From: Anaerovibrio lipolyticus DSM 3074 | Lineage (GTDB): Bacteria > Bacillota > Negativicutes > Selenomonadales > Selenomonadaceae | Assembly: GCF_900141865.1 (NCBI RefSeq) | Contig: NZ_FQYW01000019.1 | Location: 1 to 61,268, forward strand | Reading direction: 5' to 3' | DNA length: 61,268 bases | In this document: positions 18,336 through 26,873 of the stretch, in pieces | Position numbering within the stretch: position 1 is the first letter of the stretch | Layout: each line of letters opens with the position of its first letter | Notes under the pieces: model-generated | Told to the model about the DNA's origin: nothing | What the model saw: the letters and a program-made list of their open reading frames with translations, nothing else | Databases searched by the model: none | Translations under genes and position numbers: made by a program

Positions 18336-18370
18336 AAAAAAATATAGACGCTGCGCAAGCAACGTCTATA
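18336..18370 (-). terminator. Intrinsic terminator between clpX and lon
   Basis: A 12-bp stem (TATAGACGTTGC, 18370-18359, with GCAGCGTCTATA, 18354-18343; one G-T pair; loop TTGC) is followed on the minus strand by TTTTTTT. It begins 12 bases past the clpX stop and ends 26 bases before the lon start, so it controls how much clpX transcript reaches lon. Confidence 0.88.
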
Positions 18371-18381
18371 GTAACTCACCC

Positions 18382-19644
18382 TTAGGCGGAAGCTTCACTA
18401 TTAGCAGAAAGCCGTGTCTTATCGTAGCTCAGGATAGGATCAACCTTGTCCTCCACCACGGCCTTGGTAACCTGACACTTGGTAACGCCCTCAAGAGATG
18501 GAATTTCGTACATGACGTTCTTCATAATTCCTTCAAGTATGGAACGAAGACCACGGGCACCAGTCTTACGCTTCAGGGCCTCCTTGGCGATGGAGCGCAA
18601 TGCATCATCATCAAAGGAAAGACTCACATCATCCAAATCAAGAAGTGCCTTAAACTGTTTAACCAATGCATTCTTTGGCTTTGTAAGAATCTCTATAAGG
18701 GCATCCTCATCCAGAGAATCCAAAGTAACCACCACTGGAAGGCGGCCGATAAATTCCGGAATAAGTCCACTCTTCATCAAATCATCAGGTACAATGTGCT
18801 TCAGAACCTCGCCGATTTCTCCTTTTTCCTTGGAAGTAACCTTGGCGCCAAAGCCCATGTTCTTGTTACCACGACGCTTGTTTATTATTTTTTCGATACC
18901 AGCAAACGCGCCACCACAAATAAAGAGAATATTAGTGGTATCAATCTGCAGAAGCTCCTGATGTGGATGCTTGCGACCACCCTGAGGCGGTACAGAAGCA
19001 ACCGTTCCTTCAAGAATCTTCAAAAGGGCCTGTTGAACGCCCTCACCAGAAACATCACGGGTGATGGAAACATTCTCGCCCTTACGGGAAATCTTATCAA
19101 TCTCATCAATATAGATAATACCCCGTTCAGCCTTGGCAATATCAAAATCCGCTGCCTGTATCAGCTTTAAAAGGATATTTTCGACATCCTCACCCACATA
19201 TCCTGCTTCAGTGAGAGTAGTTGCATCAGCAACAGCAAAAGGAACCTGCAAAATCTTTGCCAAAGTCTGGGCCAACAGGGTTTTACCACTACCAGTAGGA
19301 CCAATCATAAGGATATTGGATTTCTGCAACTCCACATCCACATCAAAAATCTCACCGGAGTTAATGCGCTTGTAATGATTATAAACAGCCACTGCCAAGG
19401 TTTTCTTGGCCTCTTCCTGACCGATTACGTATTCATCCAAAATAGCCTTGATTTCCTTTGGTTTAGGCAGTGATCTGAGTTCCTCGGGAACCGAAGCTGC
19501 GTTTTCTTCAGAAACAATCTCCTGACAAAGCTCGATACACTCATCACAAATATATACGCCAGGACCTGCCACCAATTTACGAACTAAATCCTCTGTCTTG
19601 CCACAGAATGAACAGGTCAGCTTTTCATTATCATCGAAGCTCAT
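18382..19644 (-). CDS. clpX: ATP-dependent Clp protease unfoldase subunit ClpX
   Basis: 420 residues behind GGAGG. The N-terminal C4 zinc domain is present (CSFCGK, then CDECIELC). The AAA+ core shows Walker A GPTGSGKT, the [15 protein letters not shown] pore and box II region, Walker [11 protein letters not shown] and the [14 protein letters not shown] segment; IGRLPV (sensor region) and the IGF-like loop needed for ClpP contact are in normal positions. ClpX unfolds tagged substrates and feeds them to ClpP. It starts directly after clpP (12 bases) and ends before a terminator. Confidence 0.97.
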   Translation of the reverse strand: MSFDDNEKLTCSFCGKTEDLVRKLVAGPGVYICDECIELCQEIVSEENAASVPEELRSLPKPKEIKAILDEYVIGQEEAKKTLAVAVYNHYKRINSGEIFDVDVELQKSNILMIGPTGSGKTLLAQTLAKILQVPFAVADATTLTEAGYVGEDVENILLKLIQAADFDIAKAERGIIYIDEIDKISRKGENVSITRDVSGEGVQQALLKILEGTVASVPPQGGRKHPHQELLQIDTTNILFICGGAFAGIEKIINKRRGNKNMGFGAKVTSKEKGEIGEVLKHIVPDDLMKSGLIPEFIGRLPVVVTLDSLDEDALIEILTKPKNALVKQFKALLDLDDVSLSFDDDALRSIAKEALKRKTGARGLRSILEGIMKNVMYEIPSLEGVTKCQVTKAVVEDKVDPILSYDKTRLSANSEASA

Positions 19645-19656
19645 AACAGTGCCTCC

Positions 19657-20265
19657 TTACTCGTCCTTGTCAGATTTCTCCTCAGGACGAACAATAACCT
19701 TATCAACCAAACCGTATGTCACTGCCTCCTCAGCGCTCATAAAATTATCGCGCTCAGTATCAGTATTGATCTTATCCAAATCCTGGCCGGTGTGATCCGC
19801 CAAAACCTTATTAATCATATCACGGGTACGCTGCATTTCCTGGGCCTGAATCTGAATATCAGTAGACTGACCACGGGCTCCGCCCAATGGCTGATGAATC
19901 ATAATACGGGCATTTGGAAGGGCAAAACGCTTTCCCTTGGCACCTGCTGTAAGAAGCAGGGAACCCATGCTTGCAGCCTGACCCACACAGATAGTGGAAA
20001 CATCTGGCTTAATATACTGCATAGTATCATAAATAGCCATACCAGCAGTAACCACACCGCCTGGGCTGTTAATGTAAAGATAAATATCCTTGTCAGGATC
20101 CTCAGACTCCAGGAAAAGGAGCTGTGCCACTACAGAGCTGGCAACAGTATCATTTATCTCGCCAGTCAGCATAATAATACGATCCTTCAACAAACGGGAA
20201 TATATATCGTAGGACCGCTCGCCATTACCGGACTGCTCCACTACGTAAGGTACAAAATAACTCAC
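19657..20265 (-). CDS. clpP: ATP-dependent Clp protease proteolytic subunit ClpP
   Basis: 202 residues from a GTG start preceded by GAGGTGA. The catalytic triad is visible: Ser in [10 protein letters not shown] (about 98), His in MIHQPLGG (about 123) and Asp in [16 protein letters not shown]-terminal [15 protein letters not shown] is the usual axial-loop region. ClpP forms a double heptamer that degrades substrates delivered by ClpX. It is first in clpP-clpX, with a promoter-like region full of TTGAC repeats upstream. Confidence 0.97.
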   Translation of the reverse strand: MSYFVPYVVEQSGNGERSYDIYSRLLKDRIIMLTGEINDTVASSVVAQLLFLESEDPDKDIYLYINSPGGVVTAGMAIYDTMQYIKPDVSTICVGQAASMGSLLLTAGAKGKRFALPNARIMIHQPLGGARGQSTDIQIQAQEMQRTRDMINKVLADHTGQDLDKINTDTERDNFMSAEEAVTYGLVDKVIVRPEEKSDKDE

Positions 20266-20313
20266 TGAAAATCACCTCAAATTAATATCATAACAAAACC
20301 AAGTTCAATTCTC

Positions 20314-20351
20314 ATATTATACTATATAGTCAAAATGTCAAATATGTCAAT
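20314..20351 (-). promoter_or_regulatory. clpP promoter region with three TTGAC repeats
   Basis: On the minus strand ATTGACATATTTGACA is followed by another TTTGAC and TAATAT; a TTGACA (20341-20336) to TAATAT (20319-20314) pair has 16-base spacing. The GTCAAA units begin at 20329, 20337 and 20346, spaced 8 and 9. CtsR operators use similar GGTCAAA heptads but with a 10-base period, so regulation by CtsR is possible but not shown. Confidence 0.45.
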
Positions 20352-20404
20352 CTTAATTTTACTACAATATCAATATAGCAGGATTTTAAAAATATGCCAA
20401 ATTA

Positions 20405-20450
20405 AAATTAATCCTCCGCCCAAAGATGAGTCTCTGGGCGGGGGAATTAA
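20405..20450 (-). terminator. Terminator between tig and clpP
   Basis: TTAATTCCCCCGCCCA (20450-20435) pairs with TGGGCGGAGGATTAA (20422-20408) apart from small defects, then TTTTAATTTG on the minus strand. It separates tig from clpP. Confidence 0.7.
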
Positions 20451-20479
20451 TTAACTTATGAAATATTTTTCAAAAAATC

Positions 20480-21769
20480 TTATTTGGCAATGCTGTCAAT
20501 TACGAAGTTAGCAGTCTTTCTTCTGAGAACAGTAGCTGCCAAATCGCCAAGACGACCCTGCTCAGCAATAATCTTCTTAACCTGTGGTGCAGTTGCGCCA
20601 TAAGCAGCTGCCATAGTAGCAACCTCATTATCAAGATCCTCTGCCTCAACCTTGATGCCCTCAGCCTTTGCAATGGCCTCAAGAACCAAATCAACCTTAA
20701 CATTGGAAGCAGCAGTCTCCTTGTAATTCTCACGGAGCTTGTTAATATCAGTGCCAGCGTAAGCCATGTACTGCTCCAGCTTCAGGCCCTGCTGCTCAAG
20801 ACGGAGAGCCATCTCCTGAACCATAGCGTTTACGCGGTTCTCAATCATAACCTCTGGAATATCAACCTTTGCATTATCAGCAGCCATGTTGATAGCCTTT
20901 TCACGCTTCTCGGACTCAGCCTTGGTCTCAGCGCTCTTCTCCAGATTGCTCTTCAGATCAGCCTTCAGCTCATCAAGAGTCTGGAAGGTGCTGGCCTTCT
21001 TTGCAAACTCATCATTCAGCTCAGGGAGGACCTTCTTCTTGATGCTCTTTACAGTGCACTTAAATACTGCTGGCTTGCCCTTGAGCTCCTCAGAATGATA
21101 ATCCTCCGGGAAGGTTACATTGACTTCCTTCTCCTCACCAACCTTGGCACCAATGAGCTGATCCTCAAAGCCTGGAATGAAAGAGTTGGAACCAATCTGA
21201 AGAGGATAATCCTTGCCCTCGCCGCCAGCGAAAGCCTCACCATCTACAAAGCCCTTGAAGTCCAAAGTGATGAAGTTGTCCTTCTCAACAGCTGCACCTT
21301 CTTCAGCATCAACCATATCAGCCTGACGGTCAAGCATACGAACCAGCTGCTGCTGAACTGCCTCATCATCAACTACGTCCTTCTCTACCTCTACCTTAAG
21401 TCCCTTGTACTCGCCCAGCTCAACCTCTGGCTTCTTGGTGGCAACAGCCTTGAATACCAGATCCTTGCCAAGCTCTAAAGTATCAACATCGATATCAGGG
21501 CGGGTAACAATATCAATCTTCTCCTGTGCGAGAGCCTCGTTCAGAGCCTTTGGAGCAACCATCTCAAAAGCATCTGTCATAACATACTCTTTACCTACGT
21601 GACGCTCTACAATCTTCTTTGGAGCCTTACCCTTACGGAAACCAGGGATATTAACGCGGTTAGCAATTTTCTTTGCTGCTGCATCGTATGCCTTGTCCAG
21701 CTCTGCTGCTGGAACAGTAATGTTCAATTCAACCTGCTGGTTCTCTAAATCTTTTACACTAACTTCCAT
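20480..21769 (-). CDS. tig: Trigger factor
   Basis: 429 residues. The N-terminal ribosome-binding signature is present: FRKGKAPKKIVERHVG within the first 60 residues. The PPIase (FKBP-like) domain follows (DNFITLDFKGFVDGEAF, GFEDQLIGAKVGEEKEVNVTFPEDY) and then the long helical C-terminal chaperone arms. Trigger factor binds ribosomal protein uL23 at the exit tunnel and shields nascent chains. It stands upstream of clpP-clpX, as in many Firmicutes, but has its own terminator. The start ATG is preceded by GGAGG at a slightly long spacing. Confidence 0.96.
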   Translation of the reverse strand: MEVSVKDLENQQVELNITVPAAELDKAYDAAAKKIANRVNIPGFRKGKAPKKIVERHVGKEYVMTDAFEMVAPKALNEALAQEKIDIVTRPDIDVDTLELGKDLVFKAVATKKPEVELGEYKGLKVEVEKDVVDDEAVQQQLVRMLDRQADMVDAEEGAAVEKDNFITLDFKGFVDGEAFAGGEGKDYPLQIGSNSFIPGFEDQLIGAKVGEEKEVNVTFPEDYHSEELKGKPAVFKCTVKSIKKKVLPELNDEFAKKASTFQTLDELKADLKSNLEKSAETKAESEKREKAINMAADNAKVDIPEVMIENRVNAMVQEMALRLEQQGLKLEQYMAYAGTDINKLRENYKETAASNVKVDLVLEAIAKAEGIKVEAEDLDNEVATMAAAYGATAPQVKKIIAEQGRLGDLAATVLRRKTANFVIDSIAK

Positions 21770-21845
21770 TGTCTAAAAAGACCTCCTAATATATTCTTTA
21801 TTGGGCCGTGCCCATTATTGACCTCATTGTGCCCACATAGCATAT

Positions 21846-21874
21846 ATACTACCATAATAAAAGGGATTTTACAA
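21846..21874 (-). promoter_or_regulatory. Putative tig promoter
   Basis: TTGTAA (21874-21869) and TAGTAT (21851-21846) are separated by 17 bases on the minus strand, about 70 bases before the tig start. Confidence 0.55.
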
Positions 21875-21911
21875 GTTTAAACTATGGTGGACTACTTAGG
21901 TGGATAACGCC

Positions 21912-22694
21912 CTATCTAAGCACTTCCACAGGGGTCAGTATCTGCTCTCCCCTCTCATTGGAGAAAACTTCAGCACGGACGCCGAAGACCTCCTTTAAGA
22001 AGGTTTCATTCATCACCTTGTCCGGGGCTCCTGCGGTGTAGATGCCCTTGTCCTTTACCACCACCAGATAATCTGAATACTTCACCGCCTGATTCAGCTC
22101 ATGGAGCACCATCACCACCGTAATGCCCCAGTTCTCGTTGAGGCGCTTGACGATTTCCATAACCTCCAGCTGGTGGGCAATATCCAGATAAGTGGTTGGC
22201 TCATCCAAAATGAGAATTTCCGGTTTCTGGGCCAGAGCCATAGCTATCCATGCCCGCTGTCGTTCACCACCAGATAGCGACATAACCTGGCGATGTCTTA
22301 AATGGGACACATTGGTTTCAGACATAGCCCATTCCACCGCTTCCTCATCCTCAATCTGGTTGCTCTTTTTAAACCAGCTCCGATAAGGAAACCTTCCGTA
22401 ATCCACCAACTGCTCCACGGTTACATCTGGAGGAGCCTGCATCCCCTGGGGAAGCACTGCCAATTTTCTGGCCAGCTCCTTCCGCTTGATTTTCTTTAAA
22501 TCAATGCCGTCTATAATAACCTGTCCACCGTAATTGCTGTTAATGCCAGCCACTGCTTTTAATAGGGTTGATTTCCCTGCTCCATTAGGACCGATTACTG
22601 AAGTTATTTTTCCATTTGGTATGGTGGCATTGATTCCTTCCAAAATAACCTTGTCATTTATGGTAACAGACAGATCTTTTGCTTCAATTGACAT
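21912..22694 (-). CDS. FecE/BtuD-type ABC transporter ATPase
   Basis: 260 residues. Walker A GPNGAGKST, Q-loop LPQGM, signature LSGGERQRAWIA, Walker B ILILDEPTTYLD and H-loop VLHELNQA are all present. This is the ATP-hydrolysing subunit of an importer for iron-siderophore, heme or cobalamin. It follows the permease gene with a one-base overlap and is last in the LysR-SBP-permease-ATPase unit. Substrate cannot be told from the ATPase. Confidence 0.94.
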   Translation of the reverse strand: MSIEAKDLSVTINDKVILEGINATIPNGKITSVIGPNGAGKSTLLKAVAGINSNYGGQVIIDGIDLKKIKRKELARKLAVLPQGMQAPPDVTVEQLVDYGRFPYRSWFKKSNQIEDEEAVEWAMSETNVSHLRHRQVMSLSGGERQRAWIAMALAQKPEILILDEPTTYLDIAHQLEVMEIVKRLNENWGITVVMVLHELNQAVKYSDYLVVVKDKGIYTAGAPDKVMNETFLKEVFGVRAEVFSNERGEQILTPVEVLR

Positions 22695-23686
22695 TACAGC
22701 TCCCTCCTTAACAAGAACAAGAAGAATGGAGCTCCAAATGCCGCCATTAAAATACCCACTGGCAGTTCCACAGGAGCAAAGGCCACCCGAGCCACCGTAT
22801 CACAAATCGTCACCACACCAATACCCAAAAGGGCTGAAGCAGGCAACAAGAAACGATAATCAGAACCCACTATAAGGCGGGCAGCATGGGGCACAATAAG
22901 TCCCACGAATCCCAAAAGTCCTACCACAGACACCGCACTGGCAGCCAGCAAAGCCGCAATAGCTGTAAGGACAATACGGGTAAGCTCAACTCTTACTCCA
23001 AGGCCCTTAGCTACTTCATCACCCAGCTGCAAAATATTGATGTGACGGGATGCCAGCAGGGCAAGAATACCGCCCCCCAGAGAATAGGGCCAAATCATAG
23101 CCACATGGGGCCAGCTTCTGGCAGAAAGTCCTCCCACCATCCACATAAGGGCATTATGAATCTTATCACTGTTAAAAATCATCATGCCGGAAATGCCCGC
23201 ACCTAAAAATGCGGACACGGCCACACCGGCCAAAATAATGCGTACAGGCCGTATGCCATTTTTCCAGGCTAAAATATAAATGCACACTGCAGCCAGCATA
23301 GCCCCCACAAAGGCTACGGGAGTGACGAACATCTCATAGCCGGGGAAAATCAGCATCACCATAATACCCGCAATACCAGCACCAGAGGAAATACCTATAA
23401 TATGTGGATCTGCCAACGGATTCTTCATAACCGCCTGAAGTATGGCACCAGACAATGCAAGATTCATGCCCACCAGAGCACCCACCACAGTCCTTGGCAG
23501 ACGGATGCTATTTAATATTTTTTCATGGGTACCCGTGGCATTTCCCATAAGGGAATCCAGCACCTCCTGAGCCGGAATGGACACAGACCCCATCATTATG
23601 CTTAGTAAAAAGCCTACGGCGGCCAAAATGGCGAATATCGCCAAAATAGATATTCGCCACTTAACACTGCTTTTATTATCGCTCAA
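22694..23686 (-). CDS. FecCD-family ABC transporter permease
   Basis: 330 residues from a TTG start with AAAGGAGC upstream. Around ten hydrophobic helices are visible. Family motifs: SIRLPRTVVGALVGMNLALS, MKNPLADPHIIGISSGAG and GLLGFVGLIVPHAARLIVG, the last being the cytoplasmic coupling segment. It forms a homodimeric channel for siderophore, heme or vitamin B12 uptake across the inner membrane. Only one permease gene is present, as expected for this type. Confidence 0.95.
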   Translation of the reverse strand: MSDNKSSVKWRISILAIFAILAAVGFLLSIMMGSVSIPAQEVLDSLMGNATGTHEKILNSIRLPRTVVGALVGMNLALSGAILQAVMKNPLADPHIIGISSGAGIAGIMVMLIFPGYEMFVTPVAFVGAMLAAVCIYILAWKNGIRPVRIILAGVAVSAFLGAGISGMMIFNSDKIHNALMWMVGGLSARSWPHVAMIWPYSLGGGILALLASRHINILQLGDEVAKGLGVRVELTRIVLTAIAALLAASAVSVVGLLGFVGLIVPHAARLIVGSDYRFLLPASALLGIGVVTICDTVARVAFAPVELPVGILMAAFGAPFFLFLLRREL

Positions 23687-23699
23687 TTTTTATGCTCCT

Positions 23700-24644
23700 T
23701 TAAAACAAATCAGGATATACCTTCTTGGCCATTTCCCTATAGCAGTCAGGGTATTTCAGCCCAGGACTCAGCAAAAACAAATCCTGTGGAAGGAAATATA
23801 CCTTGTTGTTCTGTACCGCATTAATAGCATTCCAAGCCGGATTCTTCTTCATTTCCCCCAGGAGATTATCCTCCTGGGATTTGGCATTGCCCATGGTAAC
23901 CACAAAGAGAATCTCCGGATTCTGCTCAACCATGGTCTCCATGCTGTATGGGGTAGCATCTGGATTCTTTTCCATTGGGGTAAGTCCCTCTGCCACATTT
24001 TTCCAGCCAAAATCCTTAACCACAGACCCGGCAATGCTGCCGCTAAGCTGAATATTAAGATTCTGAGAGGAACTAAAGAGCACTGCCACCCGCTTTTCCT
24101 CCTTAGGGAGTTTTTCCTTAATTGCGGTGATTTCCTTGTTCATTTTGGAAATAGCCTCTGCCGCCTTTTCCTTTTCCCCGGTTACCTGTCCGAAGATTTC
24201 CAGCTCACGCTTTACATCCTCATAGGTCTTGGATTTCAGCACAATAGACGGAATACCATTATCCTCCAATACTTTTATGAGCTTTTCATTTACTCCCTGA
24301 TGAATAACCACCAAATCGGGATTTAAGGACAGAACCTTTTCCACATCAATCTGGATTGACTTTCCAACTACTTCAATATCCTTGGCAAAATCCGGAGCAA
24401 CCTGTGAGGTTGGACGCCCTACGATATTTCCGCCCACCAGATGTAATGGCTCCAAAAATGACGCTGACAGTACCACGATGCGCTTTGGAGTACCGGGAAG
24501 CACTACCTTCCTGCCTGAATCATCATTAATAACGATTTCATTACCATTACTGCTCTGCTGAGTGACATTATTACTGCCACAACCGGCCATGCTCAACAGC
24601 ATCAAAGATAATACTATCAGCATGACAGATTTCAAAAATTTCAT
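23700..24644 (-). CDS. Substrate-binding lipoprotein of the FecB/BtuF type
   Basis: 314 residues from the ATG at 24644 with TTGGAGGG upstream. The signal peptide ends in a lipobox (LSMAGC), so the mature protein is lipid-anchored at Cys. The body is a class III binding protein: IVINDDSGRKVVLPGTPKRIVVL, then LNPDLVVIHQGVNEKLI and a C-terminal lobe with NNKVYFLPQDLFLLSPG. This family binds ferric siderophores, heme or cobalamin. There is no cobalamin riboswitch or Fur-like box in the unit, so substrate remains open. Confidence 0.93.
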   Translation of the reverse strand: MKFLKSVMLIVLSLMLLSMAGCGSNNVTQQSSNGNEIVINDDSGRKVVLPGTPKRIVVLSASFLEPLHLVGGNIVGRPTSQVAPDFAKDIEVVGKSIQIDVEKVLSLNPDLVVIHQGVNEKLIKVLEDNGIPSIVLKSKTYEDVKRELEIFGQVTGEKEKAAEAISKMNKEITAIKEKLPKEEKRVAVLFSSSQNLNIQLSGSIAGSVVKDFGWKNVAEGLTPMEKNPDATPYSMETMVEQNPEILFVVTMGNAKSQEDNLLGEMKKNPAWNAINAVQNNKVYFLPQDLFLLSPGLKYPDCYREMAKKVYPDLF

Positions 24645-24663
24645 AGAACATCCCTCCAATTAA

Positions 24664-25593
24664 TCAGCCTTCCAGCTGGTCTTTTTTTACTGGCTGGAAG
24701 TTCTTAATAAATTCATCAGAAGCTATATATTGCTTCATGAAATTCAAAAATCTCTCATCCCTATCGTTAAGCTCCTTATCCTTGCCCCAATACAGGCAAA
24801 TATGAACCATAAGAGGCGGAGTTAGCTGACGACGGACGAATTTAGTTTCCTCCCGGGTAACGAAATCTGGAAGTACAGAAATCCCAAGTCTGTTGGCCAC
24901 CAACTGCTTTATGGTCTTCAGCTGGGTAGTACAAAGCAAAATATTTGGCACAAATCCACGCTCAACACAACGCTCATATACATGCTGATACTGATATGTA
25001 TTGGACTGCTGCATAATGAACTGTTCATTGCGAAGGTCATCAAATTCAATATGATTTTTATTTGCCAGCTCCAATTCCGGGCTGACACACAAGCTTAAAT
25101 TATCTGTCTGAATCAGCATTTCATGGTCGCTGTCACTCAATTTATCTGTAAAGATAATTCCAAAATCCAGCTCCCCCTTGTCTGCCTTCTGCAAAACCTC
25201 GGTGGAATCACTGTACTCCTTCACATCCAGGCTCATATCTGGATACATATCCTTGAAGCTGGTGAAAAGATCTGGAAAAAGATAGGCTTCCACCATAGGA
25301 GGAATACCGAAATGAACCGTACCCAGCTTTTCCTGCTGAAAACGGGCCATATCATTTTTAGTGTCCTCCACATCCTTCATAATCTTTTCTGCATGAAGCA
25401 AAAAGGCCTTTCCCTCCTTAGTCAGGGTAACATGCTTTTGTCGGCGGTCAATAAGGGTCAGCTTCAGCTCGCTTTCCAGTGCCTTAATGGCCTTTGTTAC
25501 CGATGGCTGGGAAACATGCAAATACTCAGCAGTTCTCGTGAAGTTTTCCAGTTTGCTGATGGCACAAAAATACTCCAACTGTCTAAAATCCAT
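24664..25593 (-). CDS. LysR-family regulator, first gene of the ABC importer unit
   Basis: 309 residues from the ATG at 25593 (MDFRQLEYFCAI), with TGGGGG 7 bases before. The N-terminal winged helix is complete (TRTAEYLHVSQPSVTKAIKA, LIDRRQKHVTLTKEGK) followed by a periplasmic-binding-like effector domain. LysR proteins usually sit divergent to their targets; here the regulator lies 19 bases upstream of the lipoprotein gene on the same strand and is probably co-transcribed with it. The effector is unknown. Confidence 0.92.
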   Translation of the reverse strand: MDFRQLEYFCAISKLENFTRTAEYLHVSQPSVTKAIKALESELKLTLIDRRQKHVTLTKEGKAFLLHAEKIMKDVEDTKNDMARFQQEKLGTVHFGIPPMVEAYLFPDLFTSFKDMYPDMSLDVKEYSDSTEVLQKADKGELDFGIIFTDKLSDSDHEMLIQTDNLSLCVSPELELANKNHIEFDDLRNEQFIMQQSNTYQYQHVYERCVERGFVPNILLCTTQLKTIKQLVANRLGISVLPDFVTREETKFVRRQLTPPLMVHICLYWGKDKELNDRDERFLNFMKQYIASDEFIKNFQPVKKDQLEG

Positions 25594-25659
25594 TATTATG
25601 CCCCCAAACATTTCATTTCAAATCATAAAAATCGGTGCTTTTCGCACTCTATATATTAA

Positions 25660-26856
25660 TTACAAAACAATAAAGCAAAAGGTTGTATTATGGAAGCAAT
25701 TATGGACATTGCCGGTTGCTTTGGAAATTATAGGACAAAATTCGCCATAGGAGTACATTCCCGAGAATCTGATATTACGAGGTACAACCGCAGAGTATCC
25801 CTTGGTCTCATCCACCATATCATCATTTGTAAAGGTCATAAGCCTTGAAACACAGGAAGTAATAATGGCTGATGTGTACTCGTATTTGTGCTCGTTAGCC
25901 ACATCCACAATGGCAGACTGAATAGCCTTGGCCACGGAATGAGCCACATCCTTACGGGAGAACATGGCCAGCTGTATATGGGCCCCCTTAGGCACATTGC
26001 CCAAAAAGACTCCCGCCCCTGTTTCCATATCAATACTATCCAGATTGCGGATTACCTGTATTTCATCCCCCTCCGGTGTGGTATAAGACACTAAGAACGG
26101 GGAACCTACAAACTGCATTACCAGATTTTTCACATCAAGGTCAAAGCCCGCAGCCTGCAAGGCCTCCACCATGGTTTTGCTGCCCAGCTTGTATACCACA
26201 TTTCCCCTGGCTTCCGTCACAGTCTCATCAAAATCGGCCACAGTTTCCACGGAAAACTCGCCCTTGAGCACTGGCTTGGTATCACCCCCAATAAGGACCA
26301 TAACCATTCCAGACCGACTTTGCTGGGAGTTAAGCATTACACTGCATTCACTGAACACAAAATTGTCAGAGCAGAAGCCTCCAAAAACAGGTATTCCACC
26401 GCTGGCATCATCAAGGACATTAACAAACTCATCACCGGGTATCTTTGGATTTTTTACTGCGTAGGTAATAATTACCTTTGGTCTCCATCCTCCCAAATCA
26501 TTTTTTAGCTTATTAAAAGTCCTTTTTATCTCCGCCTTATAGTTGTCCTCTGTCAATTCTGCCGTCATACCGGCGGCAAAGCCGCAATCATCAGCAGTGA
26601 AAACGTGTAAGGAAATACCCTCCTTTGCATATCCCTGCTGCTCTGAAAACAGTGACATGGCACTACAACCCATAATAGGAAAGTTGAATTCTTCCCTCAG
26701 CTTTTCTCCTAATTCCTCAAAATCTGTTTCTGCGTGGGCAAACACCACTCCCAAGGAGTTTCTGCCAAGCTTAAAAGCCTTCAGCTTCTCCTTAAGCTCC
26801 GCCACACCCAAATCCAGGTCATCCATATTTTTTGTAAAAACGGCTAATGACCGCAT
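25660..26856 (-). CDS. FIST-domain sensory protein
   Basis: 398 residues from the ATG at 26856, selected because AGAGGTG lies 6 bases upstream. FIST N and FIST C domains are both recognisable: VVFAHAETDFEELGEKLREE, FPIMGCSAMSLFS and GIPVFGGFCSDNF in the first, and FSGMYSYGEFCPI...GNVHNCFHNTTF at the end in the second. FIST proteins are predicted small-ligand (amino-acid) sensors linked to signal transduction. It is the last gene of a four-gene unit, 8-18 bases after the hybrid kinase, so it probably supplies an input to that phosphorelay. Confidence 0.9.
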   Translation of the reverse strand: MRSLAVFTKNMDDLDLGVAELKEKLKAFKLGRNSLGVVFAHAETDFEELGEKLREEFNFPIMGCSAMSLFSEQQGYAKEGISLHVFTADDCGFAAGMTAELTEDNYKAEIKRTFNKLKNDLGGWRPKVIITYAVKNPKIPGDEFVNVLDDASGGIPVFGGFCSDNFVFSECSVMLNSQQSRSGMVMVLIGGDTKPVLKGEFSVETVADFDETVTEARGNVVYKLGSKTMVEALQAAGFDLDVKNLVMQFVGSPFLVSYTTPEGDEIQVIRNLDSIDMETGAGVFLGNVPKGAHIQLAMFSRKDVAHSVAKAIQSAIVDVANEHKYEYTSAIITSCVSRLMTFTNDDMVDETKGYSAVVPRNIRFSGMYSYGEFCPIISKATGNVHNCFHNTTFCFIVL

Positions 26857-26873
26857 TCCATTCACCTCTAAAA

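Noticed and set aside
18311-18379. N-terminal extension of Lon to 18379
   Set aside because: The extra 23 codons run through the clpX terminator stem, whereas the TTG at 18310 has AGGAGGTG at ideal spacing.
18274-19170. 298-codon plus-strand frame opposite clpX
   Set aside because: Antisense shadow of clpX with no ribosome site or family resemblance.
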